Positions 46,598-60,235 are shown, counted from the first letter of the stretch. The stretch: 64,000 nt of DNA from Cryptomeria japonica (GCF_030272615.1 NC_081411.1:43705017-43769016), one strand, 5' to 3'. Program-made: numbers and translations. Notes: generated by a model not told the origin, from the sequence alone.

Positions 46598-47983
46598 TGT
46601 AGTCACATAAATCTATTCAGTTTAATTAAATGAATATTTGCTATTTATTTAATTAAAAAATCCACTAGCCATCAGTTAATTAAATTAATGTTTAATTAAT
46701 TCATCTTCAAGCATTCTCCTATTAATTAAATAAATTATTCAATTTATTTTAATTAATTCACTATACCAAATTCACAATCAATTAAATGAATAAAATCTAT
46801 TTATTTAATTAAATCCCCCTTTTCCTCTTTTAAATAAATTAACATTTATTTAAATCATTTAAAAACCCCCCCACTTGCATTTTCTTACAAATGCAACTTC
46901 CACACATTTGTTAAAATAAACTAATTTTATTTTAAATAAAAATCCTATTTTCCCTCACCCACCAAATCCAATTGCAAAATCTAATCCCCTTCTAGATTCT
47001 TCTAACCCCTTCCTAATTAGTCTAATTCATCCCCTAATTATTGTCACATTCCTAAGCAAAATGGAGTCACTTCTCAAAGACTTCAAAAGTCTTTGAAAAG
47101 CATTTAATGCTTTGTGTGTTCAACAAATTAACCTCCAAAGTCTTCAAAGACCACTAATGGCTCTTATATGACCATTTATGGCTCTTACATAACCATTTAT
47201 GGTTATTTCAAACTTGTCCCCCCAAGCATTTATTGCTTTGGCCATATTTATCCCTTTTGCCTTTGCACAAGAATGTATCCATTGGATAAAAGCTTTATTC
47301 TTTGAATAAAGAGTTTATTCATTTAATTAACCTTGACCTTAACTCCCAAAGTCATGTCAAGCATTTAATGCTTATTCCCTCTCCTCTCAACCTATCTCAC
47401 ATTGACACTTGTCATCCTGGGATTGGGTTGAAAGCCCTCACATGGATTTGAAATCATTCAATCCTGACCCTTGTTGAGATTACTCAATCTCAACCATCCA
47501 TTGCTCCATTTTTCCTATAAATAGAGCCCATTTCTTCATAATCTAGATCCTGAAAACTTGTATGCATTTAACCTATAGGCATTTTAGAGAGCATTTAGCA
47601 TAGCAAACTAATATCTTTGTTATTTTAGTTAAAATCAATCATTTTCAATAGCATCTAGTATTTTAGCTTTTCATTTTACATTTGGAGCAAAATACTCAAA
47701 TCTCAATCCTCCATAAGCATCCATAGTGCAAAAAGCTACTGAGAGCTACACTATTTTGGAACTTGGAGAGGAGAGGAACAAAGGAGAAGAAGCTAAGAGC
47801 ATGTTAGGAGGTATTTGGAGATGTCTCATCATATTTGCTTCTTTAGTTAAATATGCTTTCATGTTTTTAGTATCTCTTTTGATATGCCTGTTTAGATTAA
47901 TTTTTGATTGATTAACACTAACGGTTTCTTGTATGTGTGTGTTATTTATCTCAGACTAACCTTGTCCATTTTGCAGAGCATCA
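46598..47983 (+). repeat. 3' LTR of element B
   Basis: 1,386 bp, starts TGTAGTCACATAAATC and ends GAGCATCA, TATA box at 47516-47523. It is uninterrupted and defines the empty site of the solo LTR in the 5' copy. By eye the two copies differ at a few percent of positions or less. Confidence 0.92.
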
Positions 47984-49000
47984 ATAACCATGCAAGCCTA
48001 ATTGTGCAACGTCATCATTCTATTGGTTAATTGTTTGTGCTCTTTTTATACATCGATGGTATAATTGAACCATGATGACCTAAGTACAACTTACATGGAT
48101 TTTGATATTGCAAAATGACACAAGCGTCGATGTATAATTAAACCAAGACAACCTGAGTGGTGTTTGCATAAAATAGATAAGAGTTTAACCTTTATCCTAT
48201 ACAAGTCTAAAATATCCTCAATGATGCATTACCGATCATGTCTTGCAACAAATTTGTATAGTATTAAGGATTCACTCATAGACAGTAGACAAAGAAAAAA
48301 TATTGAACCCCTTCCTTGCTTCTCTAGTGTCGAGACATCCTTGAGTTGCTCAAGAGATATGATAACAAAAATCAAACTACCACAAATGAAAATTCATGCT
48401 TATTTATGCCACTTTTCAGATAAAAAACATTCTGCTAATGGATTTTAGCTTGGTTTTGTCTTGGATTTTGCTTGTGATTTGTTTGGGAACTTGGTTTCAA
48501 TGTTCTTATTGATTTTTGTGATCTTTGTTTGATGCGTATGTCTCACTGTTTGGGTGCCTGTTTGTGTAAGCTCAAAGTGAATTGCCACTACTGAGTTTAG
48601 GATTTTTGTTTTATTTTTGCCCCCAGACCAAATACAACCTTTTATTGTGGATATATATGATGATCACCAAGCTAGGGTGAGATATTATTGCGACACTCGA
48701 GGTATATACAATGCCTTTTTACATATATGGATAATGATATGGAAAAGTGGATATATGATATATATACTAATAGATGGAAGATTTGATCAATCACGAATAA
48801 TGCCTATTGCCAGGTTTTCACTACTTGCATTTATTGCACCTTTTTTTTACTTCTTTTTTTTTTTGTATTTTCTTGCTTTTTTTTAATTATTATTTTTGCT
48901 TTTCCATGCATCAGGTGACTTAAGTGTAGAATCTTTTGAGATGAATTCTATTAATAGGCTTGTCATACAAGTCCCTTTTTGATGTAGATAGTTGATATGC
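47984..49000 (-). other. Post-integrase spacer of element A
   Basis: Continues element A after the insertion of B. No gene visible. T-rich run at 48838-48895. On its right the integrase C-terminus of A begins. Confidence 0.5.
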
Positions 49001-50504
49001 CCCTAATCCATATGTTTATATGATGACGAACAGACCTAACCAGTTAGGTTCAAATTTTCCTTTCTTTTCTTGATCCTATTGATTGCAAGGATTCTCTTTT
49101 AGTACCAAGTCACCAACCTGAAACATTTTTGGCTTTAATATTTGGTTATAGTTTATGGAAATTCTTTGATGATGTGCTTTTAGATGATCAAAATCATGTT
49201 GGCGGTGCTCATCTAGCAACTCCAATTCTTGTATTTTATTTATCTGGCATTCCTCGTCTAGGATGAGTCCTTTCAATGATACTCTGAGTTAAGGTATTTC
49301 GACCTCAATGGATAAGATAGCCTCTGATCCATACACAAGTGCATATGGTGTGGCTCTGGTAGGTGTGTGGATGCTAATTTGGTATGCCCATAAGGCAAGG
49401 TTTAGTTGAACATGCCAATCACGGCTAGCATCATTCACAATTTTCTTTAGGATTTTCAAAATGGTTTTGTTTGAAGATTTTGCTTAGCCATTCCCTTTAG
49501 GATAATAAGGTGTGGAAAAACAATGCTAGATATGGAATTTTTCACAAAGTTCTTGCACATCTTGGTTTTTGAAAGGTCTACCATTATCAGTGATAATGGA
49601 ACTAGGAATGTCATACCGGCAGATAATGTAGTTCAAAATGAAGGAGGTTATTTGCTTGTTGGCCACAGTGGTTAATGGAATAGCTTTGATCAACTTAGTA
49701 AAATACTCAGTGGTTGTGATTATGAACTTGTGTCCATTTGAAGAGGAGGGATGGATCTTACCCATGAGGTTGAGTCCCCACTGACAGAATGACCATGATG
49801 TTGTGAATAGTTGTAGCTCTTGTGATGGTGCATGTATAAGATTCCCATGGATATGGAATTTCTAGCACTTCTTAGCAAACTGATAGTATTATTTCTCCAT
49901 ATTTGGCCAATAGCATCCCATTCTTAGAAGTTTCTTAGCGAGAGTAGGACCACTTGAATGAGTACCACAAATACCTTTGTGAACCTTTGCTAAGGTCATT
50001 TTAGATTCGTTACTTTCAAGACATCTAAGGAGAGTACCATCAAGACCCCATTGGTAAAGTGTATCGACAGTTAGGGTGTAACGGGATATTTGATGAATAA
50101 AGTTGTATTTCTGATTTCGAGATAGATCATGTGGAAGGGTATTATCTTTTAGATAGGTATAGATCTTCCCATAGGTTGGAGATTTAGAACCAACCAGATG
50201 GCATATAACTTGGGTATCGAGATTGTCATATACAGGGGAAAACAATTGTTCCACCAAGAATTCATAATGAGTTTGTTATTTTGGTATTTGTAGAAGAGAG
50301 GTGATGGTCACCATGGAATCTGCAACTTTGTTGTTGAGTCTTGGAATTTGTCCAAACTTGATCTCAACAAAGTATTTCTTAAAATCATCCATCATTCTCT
50401 TGTATGGCATCAACTTGTCATCCTTTGTTTGATAGTCATCATTGACTTGATTGATGACCAACTGAGAGTCCCCGCAGACTAGTAACTTTGTGATGTTCCA
50501 TTAT
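49001..50504 (-). pseudogene. Element A integrase and part of archaeal-type RNase H
   Basis: Minus-strand homologue of B's pol end. From 50504: LLVCGDSQLVINQVNDDYQ and RLNNKVADSMVTI (RNase H), then KVHKGICGTHSSGPTLAKK, LLRMGCYWPNMEK (zinc-binding part), GKIHPSSSNGHKFIITTTEY, IITDNGRPFKNQDV (catalytic core), and the C-terminal LELLDEHRQHDFDHLKAH with VLKENPCNQ near 49080. All open segments fall in one frame, broken only by stops. The RNase H is interrupted at 50505 by the 4.3-kb insertion and resumes at 54811. Confidence 0.85.
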
Positions 50505-52384
50505 ATTGTTGTAATGCCTGCCAAAATACCCTAGAGAAATAAAAATAAACTAACTACAAATAGAGATAAAAAAAAATTTAAAACATCTACTAAACAACAT
50601 GTGCAACTATGAACAACTACCATATTCATATCAAGTGCAACATTTACTATCTACAATAATGCATAGAACATCATAAACATGATCATAGTATCATATAATG
50701 CAAGTGGAAATAAAGACAACATAACATCTAACATCTTGTTACACCTATCCATTCATTAACCTTCCCTAGGGTATCTCAATGTCACTACTTAATATCATAT
50801 CTACTTACTATTGCATTACCTAATTAATCTCCAAACTCTAGGTTCATTTTAAAACACCAAACCAAATGTTCCTAAACCCATTCTTTCACATAAAAGCACA
50901 TATGATCTCGTAATCCATTTCCTTTAAGTACCACGATACATCTCACCTAGATATCACATCGCATGCCTAACAAGAGATTACAACAAGTATTAATCTAACA
51001 ATAGGATTCCAATTACATTTACTCATAAACTATCCATTTCATGAACTCAATTATATTAGTAATACATAAACACATCCCTTTTATTATTTCTTATAGAAAC
51101 ATAGATTGTTTACGTCTTCTTTTCATTACAAGACCTTACCTAATACAAACTACGTTGCATAAAGAGTGATACAAAGATACATAGTCCTTTTTACACTTAT
51201 ACATATCCAATAAGATACATTGTCATCTCAATTACATATAAATCAGCTCCATAGCTCATCCACTTGAAAGGAACCATATAAACCACATCCACGCACGCTA
51301 GCAATCAAAGAACATCCCAATGGAAGAAGACAACAAACCACCCGACCATGTGGAACTAAATAGGAACCACCCCCCTGTACTAGGAGATGACATGAGGTTC
51401 CAACCCACACTCAAGACCTAGGCTGACACCTAACAACCAAGGGACTCAACTTGACATCTACAAAGACAACAACCATAACAATGATCCACATCACATCACA
51501 AGGCTAATCATAAAACAAGATTTTAAACTCTCTCAGAAGAAAGATCAACAAATAAGGCATAAGGACTATGGACTCATGTACGGAAAGAGTGCCATTGCAT
51601 GCTAGACTCATGTGGAAATCGTCTCATCCTTGGAGTCAATCAAGAGAGATCGGTATACCATTCCAACGGTCTTCCCAAGCTCATCCCAAAACTACATCCT
51701 TGGGATTCTCCATTGGGGCATACATAAACCAATTTCTTATTTTGATTAAGTGAATCCTAATTACCCAAACCCACTAATCAATTATTAAGGTTATCACTTG
51801 TAATTATAAAGAAAATCTTCATGTGGAACCATAGGTCTAGACCCCCTCCTAGAGATCTATTGCTCACAACCTAGGTCTTATACATGCAAGAGCCCACTTT
51901 CCCATCCATGGACCATAACCTCGAGGTGATCGTACAAAAAATAACAACAATATGAAGGCTCACAAGAATATAAATACAACCACAGTAACACTAAGAATAA
52001 ATCTGAAACATAACAAAAAGCATATACTCATAACAAGTAAGAGCCTCCACGAAAAGCAATATAACAATGCATCAAGGCGTAGTCATAAGAACAAGAGATA
52101 ATTAAATCACATATAATCCTCTACAGTGAGGAAATACATCTCACTAAAGCTATCAAGAAACATCCCTCAATAGCAAGGATAATCTACCTCTAGCAAGAGA
52201 AATACAATATGAATGCAATCTCCTCAACGGTAAGGCACAATCCCTTAACTGGAGCACAAATCCACATAAAACAAGTAATATAAATCATAGGAATCTCAAA
52301 TAATCTAAAATAAACTACTCAAAGCCTCTGGGAAACCCCCATAACCAGATTGACAAAACCCAAATTCCAGAAACCCTAAAAAAC

Positions 52385-52545
52385 TACATTATATAGACAT
52401 AAATAGTGCATACAAGATGCAAAATAGCGCATTTGGCTCACAGATTAGCACATATGACACTTGAATTATTGCATATGAATAACAAAATAGAACATATGAA
52501 TCTTAAAATAGTGCATATGACTCTAAAATAGTGGATTTGAAAAAG
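52385..52545. repeat. AAATAGYGCATATGA-type short repeats
   Basis: About seven degenerate units 20-25 bases apart (AAATAGTGCATACAAG, AAATAGCGCATTTGGC, AAATAGAACATATGAAT, AAATAGTGCATATGACTC, AAATAGTGGATTTG) inside the 4.3-kb insertion. Confidence 0.65.
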
Positions 52546-53559
52546 AAGGGGAAAATGAAGGAAAAGAAGTTAGATCAGGCACTGAAATTGCCCAGAAATG
52601 CACAAGAACTTGTAAGATGAAAAAAGACACTTATAGAAATTGTAGGAATGAAAAAATAAAAATAAAGGAAGCTTAAACATGAGAAAATTCAATCAAGTTT
52701 AGTGTAAATGACTCCATCCCCCAAACACAATCACACACAGACTGTATAGAAAGCTCGCAAAGCACAATAGGCTTCATACACAACATGTAAGACTCCGGAA
52801 ATTGGAGTAAAATTGTGACCAAGCTTCGAGAGCTCCAATAATACTAAAATTACCAAATTGAACAAAGAATACAATGTGTAAACAGAGCACACGTACAACT
52901 CCTTCCTTGCATAAGGAAACCGGTAAACCCAAAGGACATAGAGAGGTCATGATAAAACTTATAACAACCATTAAATCTCAATAAAGAAATCAGATCAAAC
53001 ACCAAGAAACACACAACAAACATTATCAAAATCTTCTTGGAAATGCACATATGCTAGAGAACTCAAAGCAACCAACTGAGACTCCCAAATCAACCGAGCA
53101 ATTAATTCTATTCACTGGTATGCAAATAAAATACTATCATCCTTATTCAATAATCAATATACAATCTCCCAAAACCCAACAAAGAGCAAACACGGTGCAG
53201 ACATTCATTTCCAGTAGAAATTAAGAAAATTTTCAAAGGCAAGATCCTCCAACCTAGAAGAATAGAAGTAATGGTAAATGAAGCTGAAGAAGAGCAATCC
53301 ACAAAGCCAATGCAAGCCAAAATCCAACAACCAACAATCTCCAACCAAGGAATCAATGTGTAGAAGAAAATTCAGAAAATACTAACCCGACACAATGCAT
53401 AGGCGGGCGAAATAAATAAAATTATTCAAAACTATAGAAAATCGTCAGCCAATCAAAATATTCCATAAAACTATATTTCATACCTACTATGTAAGATTAC
53501 GAGGCAAATATTATTTACTAATATTATTTACCAAATTTAATAAAAACAACCAATAGGGT

Positions 53560-54060
53560 GAAAGGGTAGGTAGGAAATATAATTAAATCAAATAGTTTAT
53601 AACAACAAGGATATACCATTTAATAATATAATTATTGTAACTCATTAAGCAACTAATACTTACACATCAAATAGAGGATAATCAAATGAATAAATCCATC
53701 ATAAATAAAGCTCAATTAATAAATAAAACTCAATAGATAAACAAAAGCCAATTAATTTATAAGATCGGATAATTAATAAATCATATTTAAACTATAAATT
53801 AATAATTAAATAATCAATTAATGAAATTTAACAACAATAAATAAATGAATGAATAAATAAATAAAAGATAAGTAAATATAAAATCAAATAGATAATGAAT
53901 CATGATCAAACAATAAATAATAATTGAATAATTAATTAACAATAAATCAATAGTTTGATTAAATCAATCTTAATTAAATAAATACTGAATAATCAATATC
54001 CCGTAAATCAATAAACACTCGACTATAAATTAATAATTTAATAATTAGAACATTACTAAA
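53560..54060. repeat. AATAAATAAT-rich low-complexity stretch
   Basis: More than 80 percent A/T by eye, with AATAAATAA, AATTAATAAAT and TCAATTAAT words. No feature within it. Confidence 0.6.
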
Positions 54061-54805
54061 TATTAAATTAACACAAGCACATACATCTCGTCAAGCAAAC
54101 TGACAAAGGATCGAACAATGACGACTCAAGACTCAAGCACCAACTTACGTTGTGGTGCAACTAACAAGGCATACATCCTAATCCTAGAGTGTGTGTGGTA
54201 AACTATGCCATCTCCAACAACTTTCTATTGGGATAGCACACGAGAAAATTTGTGAAGCCAGTTGGAGTCGATGTCTGGTACTTGCAATTCCTACATCTAC
54301 CACGAAAGTACAATACGCTACATATACAATATATACACCATAATAAACAAACAAGTGAAAAGAGAATCGCAACACCATATCTTGCTCACAATGAGTGATA
54401 AGGTATTGTCCCTTTCACAAAGATAGTCACACAATATATCATCAAAGCATTGCATAAACCCATGATCGCAAATAGGAGTTAGTACTAATCATTACGTCAC
54501 AATCTCATAAGAATAATGAACGCATATAGAATCCATGAATCATATAAATCTATCCATCACAGTGATCTTGAGTGCCAATATCCATAGAAATCATCCATTA
54601 CCACGTCATAGAGTATGTCTAGCATCATCAATCATAAAGATCATTAAACATCATGAGTAAAATCAAATATCCATCATCATCCATAAGCATCTATAGTCTA
54701 AATAAGATCATAAGTGTCAACCAAATATCATCAAAACATCAATCATAAGTATCAATAAGTCTATCCAAGCATAAATCAAAATGTGAGTCTAGGAGGGACA
54801 CTACA

Positions 54806-56189
54806 ATTGCTACTTTGATACCCATGACCAGTGCTTCATATTCTGCTAATATTGTTTGTGCAATGGAACATCAGTCTGTAGGATCTTGGGATTGTGTGTC
54901 CCTGAGGAGTGACAAATAGGATTCTAGCACCTGATCCATGTTGGGTGTAAGATCCATCAAAGTACAGTACCCATGATTGTGTTGTAACTGCTAGAACATT
55001 TGTATCTAAAAATTCAATATGCAGTGGATGATCGACTAATAATGGTTCTTCAACTAATTAATCTACTATTGCTTGGCCCTTGATGGCTCTTATGTCCATG
55101 TAATGAATGTCAAACTTGCTTAAAATCATTACCCATTTTGTCAGTCGGCCTGTTAGAGTGGCCTTGCTAAGTAGATAGTTAAAGGGATCTATCTTTGTTA
55201 TTATCTTGATTGTGTGAGCTAGCATATAATGTCACAACCTTTGGGATACAAACACTACAACTAGACAAGATTTTTCAATGAATGTGTAGTTAAGCTCATA
55301 ACCACTCAATATTTTGTTGATGTAGTGGACGACCCTTTTTTTGCCTATAGAATCCTCTTGTGCTAGCAAAGCTTCTAAAGATACTTCAGTAGCTTATATG
55401 AAGAGTAGAAGTGGTTTTCAGGCTAGTGGTGGTACCAATATGGGTGGATTCATGAGATACTACTTTAATTTTTTAAAGGATTCTTCACATTTGTCCTCCC
55501 ATTTGAAAGGTACATTTTTGTGTAATAGATGAGTGAAAGGTAGGCATTTGTCAGCCAGCTATGCGATGAATCTTCTGATGGATTGCAACCTTCCTTGTAG
55601 AGATCTTAACTGATTTTGGGGAGGTGGCATCTCCATGATTGCTTGGACCTTTTTCGAATCAACCTCAATACCTTTGGTTGATACTATGTATCCCATGAGC
55701 TTTCCTAATGTGACTCTGAGTACACACTTCCTTGGATTCAACCATACATTGAATTTCTCAAATCTTTGAAAGATTTTATCTAAGATTGTCAAATGTCCTT
55801 CCCAAGTGAATGATTTAGCTATCAAATCATCTACATAATCTTCCAGGAATGTGTGCATAATGTCATGAAAGATTGTGGTCATTGCTCGTTGATAATTTTT
55901 TCATGCATTCTTTAATCCAAAAGGCATGGCGTTCCGGCAATATGTACCCAATGGGTAGGTGAAGGTTGTCTTGTCTTGATCTTCTGGTGCTATCTTGATC
56001 TGATTGTAGCCTAAAAACCCATCCATGAGTGATAACATGGCATGTCCTACTATTAAATCTACAATGGTGTTTATATTGGGTAAAGGAAAATCATCCTTTG
56101 GATAAGCCTTGTTAAGCTCTCTGAAATCCTTGTTAAGATCTCTGAAATATGTGCATTCTAATGCTTTTATCTAGTTTGGATATAGGTCC
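54806..56189 (-). pseudogene. Element A reverse transcriptase and RNase H
   Basis: Minus-strand continuation: RT motifs readable as DDFPLPNINTIVDLI, GYNQIKIAPEDQDKTTFTYP (about 55960-56000), MTTIFHDIMHTFLEDYVDDLIAK with catalytic YVDD at about 55838, CVLRVTLGKLMGYIVSTKGIEVDS, then RNase H segments to CTNNI.AEYEAL before the insertion at 54805. Many stops and some frameshifts. A 21-base tandem duplication (CCTTGTTAAGNTCTCTGAAAT, 56107-56127 and 56128-56148) lies in the FRDLNK motif region. The RT N-terminus continues at 62831 after the copia insertion. Confidence 0.85.
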
Positions 56190-56850
56190 TGTTAAATTCT
56201 GTGAGAAGCAAGAATCGAGCCAGGATCTGATGTTGGTCATAGATCACATGCAACTCCAAGCAACGGATGATCGAAGATCAAAATAGCTGAATGAAGATAA
56301 ATCTGATATGAGAGAAAAATAGAGATAAAGAAGAGAATTTTGAGAAGACTCTCACCGAGCTATCACTTCACTAGTGAAGGTGAGAGTATATTGCTTATTA
56401 TATAGAAAAATAATAGCATATACAACCAAGAGGTGCATTAACTCCCACCTCCATAAAAAGTGGGAGGTTTTACTTACTACCCCATAAAAGGTGGGAGGTT
56501 TTTACCTACTTGGTAAATGTCAAAACATGTGGCATAACCTCCTTACATGAAAACAATAAAAGAGTTATAAGAGGTGGCACATAAGGCCAAAAGAGGGTGA
56601 GAAACCCAACTACCCCATAACCCACTTAGGAAATGACAAAATAGTGGTTATGAGAGGTGGCACAACAAGCCAAAAAAGGGTGTGTAACTCAACTACCCAT
56701 GTGAGGTGGAGAGTTACACATGTAGCTAATGTATTCCGCCACGTGTCCTCATATTAACCACACCTAATAACCTAAGCAGGCTTAATAATATATGTGTAGG
56801 AAAAATAAATACCCCCTAACATAAGGAAAATAAAAAAACCTACACTAACA
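56190..56850 (-). repeat. 3' LTR of element D
   Basis: 661 bp. Minus-strand TATA CTATATAATAAGC is at about 56396-56408. A CTTCACTAGTGAAG palindrome lies near 56376-56389. Confidence 0.92.
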
Positions 56851-56861
56851 CCCCCCCTTGA
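56851..56861 (-). promoter_or_regulatory. Polypurine tract of element D
   Basis: Minus strand TCAAGGGGGGG directly before the LTR start TGTTAGTG. Confidence 0.8.
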
Positions 56862-57004
56862 GCGTAGCTTAGGTGGGTGAAAAGATGGGTCCTGGCAAAT
56901 GAGGCCATGTTAGGTACCCATGTACATAAATATCCCCCCCAAAAGAAGAAGCCCCCCCATAAGAGGAATAGACCCCCCTAAATAGAGAGAGAAAGAATGA
57001 AGGA

Positions 57005-60000
57005 CTAAGAAGCCCCTCCTGAAGTAGACACCTTTTGCATCCCAAGCAAAGATCACAAATGAAGGAACTTGCTTTTGGTGAAAGGTTTGGTGAAGATGTC
57101 CCCAGTTTGCTCCGATGTAGAACAATACTTAAGATCAATGATGCCTTCTTGAATCAGCTCTTGAATGTAGTGCATATGTATCTCAATGTGTTTCGTCCTC
57201 TGATGATGAACTGGATTTCTTGAGATCTGTATAGCACTCTGATTATCACAAAAGATGATGGTAGGCTTTCTAACTGGAATACCAAACTCAGTAAGAATAT
57301 TTTGAAGCCAAATAGCCTCAGTGGTGGCATTGACTGCCCCTTGATACTCGGCCTCTGTCGATGAAAGAGCAATTGTAGACTGCTTCTTGCTCGACCAACA
57401 AATTGGACCAGAACCAAGTGAGAAGCAATACCCAGAAGTAGACTTGTGATCCTGAGAATCACCTACCCAATCTGAATCCGTATATCCTACCAAGTCAATA
57501 TCCACACCTGCTACATACTGAATTCCATAATTGTGAGTACCCTAAATGTAGTGGAGGATCCACTTAGCTGCTTTCCAATGCAACTCATGTGGCTCCGGCA
57601 TGAATCTAGACACCATGCCCATAGCATAAGAAATGTCGGGTCTCGTATGATTCAAATAAATGAGGCTTCCAACAAGCTGTCGATATAAAGTGCCATCAAC
57701 CAAGGGTGAAGAGCACTTAGCCTCAAGTTTGACCCCTGACAAAAATGGAGTAGGGGCAGGCTTACAATCAGCCATGTGAAATCTAGAGAGCATATCAAGT
57801 GCATACTTGGGTTGTCCAAGGAAGATTCCTGAAGATGATTGAGTGATCTCAATTCCCAAGAAGTAATGCAGAAGACCCAAGTCTGACATCAAAAATCTAT
57901 CATGTAGAGCAATTTTCACTTCTTTGATGGTGGATGAGTGACTCCCTATGAGTAACAAGTCATCAACATAGAGAACCAGAAATGTGAGAGTTTCATCCTG
58001 TTGCAAAATGTATACGTTCAGATCAGAATGGCACCGAGTGAAACCAACTGTCAGAAGGAATGAGTCCATCTTGGCATACCAAGCTCGAGGAGCCTATTTG
58101 AGGCCATAGAGAGACTTTTGAAGTCGACACACAAGTGAAGGATCCTGAACAAACCCCTGTGGTTGCTCCATGTAGATTTCCTCCTGAAGGTCACCATGAA
58201 GAAATGCACTCTTCACATCCATCTGATGAACTTCCCAACGATGGGCTGCAGCTATAGCAAGAACAAGTCAGATGGAATTCATCTTAGCAACTGGAGCAAA
58301 AGTCTCAGAGTAATCAACCCCTGGAACTTGGGAAAAACCTTTTGCTACCAAGCGAGCCTTATACTAATCAACCGACCCATCTGCTACAAATTTTGTTTGA
58401 TAGATCCACTTGCATCGAACAAGTTTCCTTCCCTTAGGAAGAGGAACTAAATCCCATGTGTGATTCCTTTCCAAGGAATTGAACTCTTCTTACATTGCAG
58501 CATCCCACTCAAGAACACCTGAAGCTTCTCGAAAGGACTGTGGACCAGAAGCTGAAGCAATGAAGAGATATGGAGCTTGCTGAAATTGTGACCTTGTTCT
58601 TCTAGTATCTAATGGATCACCAAGCCAATCTCTTGCTGACTCAAATGTTTATCAAGCCCAAAGAAGCACTGAGGCTGGAGAGTCTGGGGGAGAATCATCA
58701 ACCTCTGAATGATGACTATGAGAGGAATGTGAATCCTCATCATTATTGTCACCATCTGAAGTAGAGGAAGAAGACTCCTCATCAAGATTAGGAGGATTAA
58801 GATCCTCTGAAGAACTGTCATCATAATGCCATTTCTCCAATGTGATAGTGGATGGAGAAGTGGTATGAGAAGAACTAGAAGAACTCTCCTCAAAACGAAC
58901 ACTCCTCTCAATGAACAACTCATGAGTAGTGGGATGGAGAAGCCTATACCCTTTGGCATCATCTAGATATCCAACAAATATGCAAGGCTTACTCTGTGGA
59001 TCCATAGCCTTGTGTTTTTCAACTAGAATGTGGGCCCATGCAAGAGAACCAAACACTCTAAAGTGTTTAACTATAGGTTTTCGACCAGTCCAAGCTTGAA
59101 AGGGAGTTACCCCCTTCACAGCTTTATGAGGAACTCGGTTCTAGATGTAACACGCACAGTTGATGGCCTCTACCCAATACTGAGGTGCCAAAGACTTGGA
59201 GTGAATCATACAATTAGCCATCTCCTTCAAGGACCTATTCTTTCGTTCTGCTACACCATTTTGTTGAGGACTGTATGGAACTGTGTGCTGCATGTTGATA
59301 CCTTCTGAAGCACAAAACTGTTCAAACTGATTATTAACATATTCACCCCCATTATCTGTACGTAGAATCTTGATGAACTTCCTAGATTGTTTCTCTGCAA
59401 AAGCTTTGAAATCTAGAAAATTTTCAAAGACTTCAGACTTTTGTTTGAGAAAGTAAACCCATGTATATCTGGAAAAGTCGTCAATAAATGTCAAGACATA
59501 TCTAGCTTTGTTGAAAGATGGTTGTGGAAATGGTCCTGCCAAGTCACTATGTACCAACTCCAATAGTTGTGTAGCTCTCCAAGCTTTACCTTTATCATAC
59601 TTCTCCTCTGGATGCTTACCAAGAATGCACCCCTGGCAAACTCCATCAGAAAATTGAATAGAAGGCAACCCTAAAACCATTTCTTGTTGACTGAGTTGTT
59701 GCAAGTAATGGTAGTTCAAGTGGCCAAACCGTTGATGCCACAAACATTTCACCTCATCTGCATGAGTGAGTAAAACTGTCGAAGGAGAGTCAGGAAAAAA
59801 GTGAGAAAATTGATATAATCTAGAATGATGATCTGCTTTTCCCACAGCAACAGTAGACCCATTATGCATTTCACTAATTATCACTGCATCTAGTGTGAAC
59901 TCAACTCGCTTGCCAGAACTAGTGTGAGTGATCTGATAAACAGATAGGAGATTAGTTGATAAAGATGGAACACAAAGGACATCTTGAAATGTTCCTTCAC

Positions 60001-60235
60001 CCACATCAACAGACCCTCTCCCATGCACTTCAATGGGAGTGTCATCACCCATTAGGATGGAAGGCATAGAACATGGCTCTAAAGATGTGAAATCATCTTC
60101 TGAAGAAGCCAGGTGGTGTGAAGCACCTGAGTCAATTATCCAAGAATTTGGTTGTGAAGCAATAGCAACTAGGGCCTTACCCTTTCCTTTCCCCTTACTC
60201 TTATCTATGTCCTTAGAAAATCCTTTTGATGAACT
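57005..60235 (-). pseudogene. Element D pol: protease, integrase, RT, RNase H
   Basis: In frame with gag over the whole length to TAG at 57007-57005. Protease motif SWIIDSGASHH (about 60125). Integrase has the zinc-binding WHQRFGHLNY...CQGCILGK, then core motifs DLAGPFPQPSFNKARYVLTF, LRTDNGGEYVN and YSPQQNGVAERKNR. RT has MDVKSAFLHGDLQEEIYMEQ and catalytic LYVDDLLLIG (about 57975). RNase H has YTDSDWVGDSQDHKSTSGY and LSSTEAEYQGAV, ending GDIFTKPFTKSKF. Stops interrupt at several points, for example after CACYI (59141), LLWA (58652, TGA TAA), SLYGLK and ILHYI (57542). They are mostly single transitions and I see no frameshift. It is near-complete but inactive. Confidence 0.93.

Larger units (their letters stand above)
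27807..47983 (+). mobile_element. Element B: full-length Tat-lineage Ty3/gypsy retrotransposon, 20.2 kb
   Basis: LTRs begin TGTAGTCACATAAATCT and end GCAGANCATCA. Flanks are GTAAC (27802-27806) and ATAAC (47984-47988), matching at four of five bases. Layout: 5' LTR, primer site, 2.7-kb leader, gag-pol in one frame (33562-40851) with gag, protease, G-patch, RT, RNase H, archaeal-type RNase H, integrase, then a 2.5-kb spacer, an antisense PMD gene (43780-46180), polypurine tract and 3' LTR. Two RNase H domains and the extra gene place it in the Tat group. Without the nested solo LTR the two LTRs are about 1.38 kb and very similar. It sits inside the spacer of element A. Confidence 0.92.
50510..54805. 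mobile_element. 4.3-kb TG...CA insertion, possible very long solo LTR
   Basis: Starts TGTAATGCCTGCC and ends GGGACACTACA, flanked by ATTGT (50505-50509) and ATTGC (54806-54810). Removing it joins the RNase H of element A in frame (…MGIKVAI then …WNITKLLVCGDSQ, with one CAA-to-TAA change). No direct repeats at its ends, no primer site and no coding frame, so a solo LTR is likely; either orientation is possible as the ends are loosely inverted. At 4.3 kb it would be unusually long for an LTR. Confidence 0.6.
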
